This document shows positions 60,285 to 64,000 of a stretch of DNA of 64,000 nt, one piece after another (positions within the stretch are counted from its first letter, which is position 1; each line of letters opens with the position of its first letter). The stretch covers positions 1 through 64,000 of the forward strand of contig JAUXSA010000001.1 in assembly GCA_030681615.1 (NCBI GenBank), given 5' to 3'. Origin of the DNA: Bacteroidota bacterium. GTDB lineage: Bacteria > Bacteroidota > Bacteroidia > B-17B0 > Aurantibacillaceae. The position numbers and the translations under genes were made by a program. The notes under the pieces were generated by a model that saw only the letters and a list, made by a program, of their open reading frames with translations, did no database searches and had not been told where the DNA came from.

Positions 60285-61543
60285 TTACCGGCAATTGGTT
60301 TTTCGTCAATTGAGCGGGTATCTAAGGCATCCCGCAAACCGTTACCAACCAACATAAAGGCAAGTACTAATATCATAATAGCAATACCTGGAATAAAAGC
60401 CAGGTACGCTTTATCCATTAAAATATAACCATGATGTGCGTTGGTCATTTCGCCCCATGAAGGTACAGGTGGTTGGGCGCCAATACCTAAAAAGCTTAAG
60501 CCGGCCTCGGTTAAAATAGCGCTTGCAAAATTACTTGCCGCCATTACAACAACAGGGCCCATTACGTTAGGTAAAATATGGCGTAAAATAATGCGCATAT
60601 TTCTAAACCCTAAAGCTCTTCCCGCTTCAACAAATTCTTTTTCGCGGATACTTAAAATTTGTCCGCGAACAATACGCGCAACATCTACCCACATGGTTAA
60701 ACCAACGGCAATAAATACTTGCAAAATACCTTTTCCTAAAACTAACGTAATAGCAATAACCAATAATAGAGTTGGAATACTCCACACCACATTAATTAAC
60801 CACATAATGGCCGAATCTGTTTTGCCCCTGTAGTAACCGGCAATGGCTCCTAATAAAATTCCAATAAAAATTGAGATGATAACAGATACTAAACCAACAC
60901 TTAAACTAATGCGTGTTCCTATTAACAATCTGCTTAAAAGATCGCGACCTAAAAGATCGGTGCCTAACATGTAAGATTTTTTAATGATGTTATCTTTTTT
61001 GATGGTCTCTTGCAATTCACTAATTGATTTTGTGATCTGTGTAGGATTATCAATTTCGTAAAAAGACAATTGGTTCTTTAATGAGTCGTAAACTATTGGC
61101 GATCTTGAATCAATTGCATAAACAACATCGGCAACATTAAATGTTGAAAACGTTGCGCCCTTATTATCTTTGTTTCCGGTAAATTCTTCAACAACAATTT
61201 CTTTTCCTTTAAATTTATAATCGTGAATGGTGTAATGCGAGAATGTTTCATTTTTACCAAATATCATGGTGTGAAAAATATTCTGGTCCAACTTTTCTTC
61301 ATTCTTTAGAACAGCAAGCATTTCAACACTAAAGCCTGGCTCTTTTATATGAAGTTCTGGTTTTTGATCATTTGCATACGGTGTTTTATCGGGGGTAATT
61401 AAATATCCCAAAATAGAAATAAGGCAAGCAATTCCAATTACCCATAAACCAAGCAACGATAGCTTGTTACGTTTAAATCTGCGCCAGGTTTGAACGCTTA
61501 ACGATTCCGACTCAAAATTTATAGACTTCTTCCTGAAAAACAC
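60281..61543 (-). CDS. Peptide-type ABC transporter permease (DppC/OppC-like)
   Basis: YMLGTDLLGRDLLSRLLIGTRISLSVGLVSV, EFVEAGRALGFRNMRIILRHILPNV, EAGLSFLGIGAQPPVPSWGEM. Confidence 0.93.
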   Translation of the reverse strand: MFFRKKSINFESESLSVQTWRRFKRNKLSLLGLWVIGIACLISILGYLITPDKTPYANDQKPELHIKEPGFSVEMLAVLKNEEKLDQNIFHTMIFGKNETFSHYTIHDYKFKGKEIVVEEFTGNKDNKGATFSTFNVADVVYAIDSRSPIVYDSLKNQLSFYEIDNPTQITKSISELQETIKKDNIIKKSYMLGTDLLGRDLLSRLLIGTRISLSVGLVSVIISIFIGILLGAIAGYYRGKTDSAIMWLINVVWSIPTLLLVIAITLVLGKGILQVFIAVGLTMWVDVARIVRGQILSIREKEFVEAGRALGFRNMRIILRHILPNVMGPVVVMAASNFASAILTEAGLSFLGIGAQPPVPSWGEMTNAHHGYILMDKAYLAFIPGIAIMILVLAFMLVGNGLRDALDTRSIDEKPIAGN

Positions 61544-61546
61544 AAA

Positions 61547-62659
61547 TTATAATTTCCATTTTGGTTTTATAAAAACCGAGGCTATTGCAACAACACAGGC
61601 ATACAAGGGGTATACACAACCCACAGGTAAGCCAAACCAACCCAAGCCTTTGTTTTTAACAAAACGTGATGCTAAAAATAGCAACAAAAAGTCAATAATC
61701 AACTTAAAAAGCACGAAAAATAAGATAAATCCCCCGTTTTGCGGGACAAAAAAGCAATAAAACAGACAAAACAACCACAATAAGTTTATGGCAAAACTTA
61801 AGAGGGCAAGCACTAAATTAAGTACATTTTTGTTGTTTTTGAATTTAGAGGCCCATCTTATTTTTTGATTTATTAATTGCCTGAACGAAAATGATGGATA
61901 AGTGAATACAATTGCCTGTTCTGATTTTAAATAATTAATTTTTGAACCCTCAATTTTTTTAATATCCTCTAAAAATAAAATATCATCACCCGATTCAACG
62001 TTAATATGCGATGCATACCCATTTACTTTTTCGAAAATAGTTTTTGTAAAAATTATATTAGCACCGTTGCATAAAAACGGCCGGTTAAAATAAGCACTTC
62101 CACAATTTAAAACTGTTAACACATTATTTTCTATTGCCTGCAATGCCCATAAAATTCCAAAATTATTTGCAATTACAATTGGTGCAATAATAAGATCGGC
62201 AGAAGTTGTTTTATAAAAATCAGAAATATTCTGTAACCACAGTGTTGAGGTTGTAAATGTATCCGCATCACGCAAAACTAATAATTCTGAATTTGCTTGT
62301 GAAATTGCATAGGTGATACTTTGTTTTTTTCCTTTTTGATGTGGATTGGTAATTATTTTATAATTAATGTTTGCGTTCTTTAAAACAGATTCAGCCTGAT
62401 ACACGGTGCTATCGGTACTTGCATCGTTGATTAAAATAAGCTGCACTTGCGTAAGATCATAATCCTGTTTTAGAATAGTGTTTAAACATCTGGCAATTGT
62501 TTTCTCTTCGTTGCGCGCACAAATAATAATGGTTAGCGGAGTAGTGCTTTCGTAAGTCGATGTGAAATATTGTGTTTTAATAAAACCAAAGGCAAACCAG
62601 GCCATTACGCAGGCGTATACAAGCAAACAACTAAATACTATGTACGAAAGCAAGATCAC
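61547..62659 (-). CDS. Glycosyltransferase family 2
   Basis: TIIICARNEEKTIARCLNTILKQDYDLTQVQLILINDASTDST, LVLRDADTFT; C-terminal TM segments. Confidence 0.9.
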   Translation of the reverse strand: MILLSYIVFSCLLVYACVMAWFAFGFIKTQYFTSTYESTTPLTIIICARNEEKTIARCLNTILKQDYDLTQVQLILINDASTDSTVYQAESVLKNANINYKIITNPHQKGKKQSITYAISQANSELLVLRDADTFTTSTLWLQNISDFYKTTSADLIIAPIVIANNFGILWALQAIENNVLTVLNCGSAYFNRPFLCNGANIIFTKTIFEKVNGYASHINVESGDDILFLEDIKKIEGSKINYLKSEQAIVFTYPSFSFRQLINQKIRWASKFKNNKNVLNLVLALLSFAINLLWLFCLFYCFFVPQNGGFILFFVLFKLIIDFLLLFLASRFVKNKGLGWFGLPVGCVYPLYACVVAIASVFIKPKWKL

Positions 62660-63627
62660 TTTTTACCAAATAATTTAAAATCAAAATTTTGTTTTAATAA
62701 AATGCTGTAGCCATAAATACTTGGTACAATAATATTAATTAACCAGATCAAAACCGAAGCTAATGCTAATGCCGAATCGGATATTCCCGAACCATGAAAA
62801 ACTATTAATGCAATGGCAGCCCTTATGGGACCTTCTAATACACTGATCATAGGAATAGTTGTGGTTACCAAATAATAAAGTGCTATACCTGTAAAGATAG
62901 AAAAATTAAAATTAGTTGGATGGAACAAATAAAGCAGCAAAATAAATTGAAATGAGAACACAAGATATCTTATTAAAGAAAGACCAAATAATTGAATTAA
63001 TTTTTTTATTGTGAAACGGTATTTAAAATCATCTAATGCTTGTTGTTTGTTTAGTTTTTTGGTGATGAAGTTTAAGATCAGATCGATCTTAATAAGGCAA
63101 AAAATAAACACACCAAAGATCAAAATAGCAATAGTACTTGTAGTGTATGCTAACCAGATATTTTCATTATTAAATTGGTTTAACTGAATTAATAAAGCTG
63201 CTAACCCAAACAAATAAGTGATACATAACTGGAACATACCATTAATAAAATGGAGCGCAGTAATTTTTGGACGATTCTCTATTTTAAAAAAAATTATTTT
63301 TGCCAAAAATTCCGTGGCTCTTCCGGGTGCTAAATTTCCTAAACAAACACCAGCGTAAACAGAATGCATGGCTGTTTTAAAACTTATTTTTTCTACCGGT
63401 TCTGTTATTAATTGCCATTTGTAAGATTCAATTCCCCAGTTTATTGGAATAAGTAATAAACAAACACTAAAACATAACAGACCTTTTGATGAAAGTATCA
63501 GGTCGGCTAAGAGGTCTAATTTTTCAGGAGTGAGATCGCTTTTTAAACGTAGATAAATGATAAAAAAACTTCCGAGGCCAATCAGCACTTTAATAATGGT
63601 GGAAATTATTTTTTTTCGCTCTTGCAA
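62656..63627 (-). CDS. Lysylphosphatidylglycerol synthase TM region / flippase-like membrane protein
   Basis: Polytopic; [48 protein letters not shown]. Confidence 0.8.
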   Translation of the reverse strand: MQERKKIISTIIKVLIGLGSFFIIYLRLKSDLTPEKLDLLADLILSSKGLLCFSVCLLLIPINWGIESYKWQLITEPVEKISFKTAMHSVYAGVCLGNLAPGRATEFLAKIIFFKIENRPKITALHFINGMFQLCITYLFGLAALLIQLNQFNNENIWLAYTTSTIAILIFGVFIFCLIKIDLILNFITKKLNKQQALDDFKYRFTIKKLIQLFGLSLIRYLVFSFQFILLLYLFHPTNFNFSIFTGIALYYLVTTTIPMISVLEGPIRAAIALIVFHGSGISDSALALASVLIWLINIIVPSIYGYSILLKQNFDFKLFGKK

Positions 63628-63650
63628 ATTACGCTAAATTTACATTTTTA

Positions 63651-64000
63651 ATGCCAGTTAACGATAGAATTATATTAGGAATTGACCCCGGAACAGTAGT
63701 AATGGGCTATGGCCTTATTCATATACAGAATAATGTAGTAAAGCCTATTGGCATTGGTGTAATTAAACTCGATAAATTTGATGATCACACCGTTCGTTTA
63801 AAAATGATCTTTGAACGAACAGTTGCAATTATTGAAGAATACAAACCTGATGAGTTGGCCATTGAAGCACCTTTTTTTGGTAAGAACGTTCAATCGATGT
63901 TAAAGCTGGGTAGGGCACAGGGGGTTGCTATTGCAGCGGCACTAAGTAAAAATATTCCTATAACAGAATACTCTCCCAAAAAAATAAAAATGAGTATTAC
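63651..64000 (+). CDS. ruvC: Holliday junction endonuclease RuvC (5' part, truncated by window end)
   Basis: Manual translation [26 protein letters not shown]...[45 protein letters not shown]. Not in the ORF track. Confidence 0.95.
   Translation, partial: MPVNDRIILGIDPGTVVMGYGLIHIQNNVVKPIGIGVIKLDKFDDHTVRLKMIFERTVAIIEEYKPDELAIEAPFFGKNVQSMLKLGRAQGVAIAAALSKNIPITEYSPKKIKMSI

Overview
This 64 kb, AT-rich, gene-dense chromosomal window comes from a Bacteroidota bacterium. Evidence: a PorP/SprF-type protein, a T9SS C-terminal sorting domain, a MurF-Alr fusion, DUF4175, Reg_prop/Y_Y_Y architecture and TAnnTTTG-like promoter boxes. I saw no rRNA, tRNA, CRISPR array, prophage or transposase. Most of the window is housekeeping (ileS, lspA, hemH, nadD, tdk, murF-alr, pabB, partial ruvC), transport, envelope proteins and a glycan O-acetylation locus (GH16-like + AlgI/MBOAT + AlgX/AlgJ-like). 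The most unusual stretch is about 36.29-38.12 kb. There, a small island between murF-alr and a ridA-like gene contains (i) a yjdM-like gene, (ii) a fossil copy of the alr 3' end, and (iii) a 237-aa orphan ORF flanked by two imperfect palindromes with CTAAC...GTTA edges in the same orientation, resembling integron attC sites or a gene cassette with no integrase in view. Other notable observations: a heptad-type intergenic repeat inserted in frame in ileS; a short W..KA..DA-type helical motif shared by the GH16-like and AlgX-like proteins; a 510-bp tandem duplication in a T9SS-linked protein; several REP-like palindromes; an exported RidA next to a Tat-signal PLP enzyme; a DksA-like protein with a histone-H1-like tail; and a SpoIIE-type phosphatase ORF with no plausible ATG start. 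All family names come from motif recognition by eye. No database search was run.
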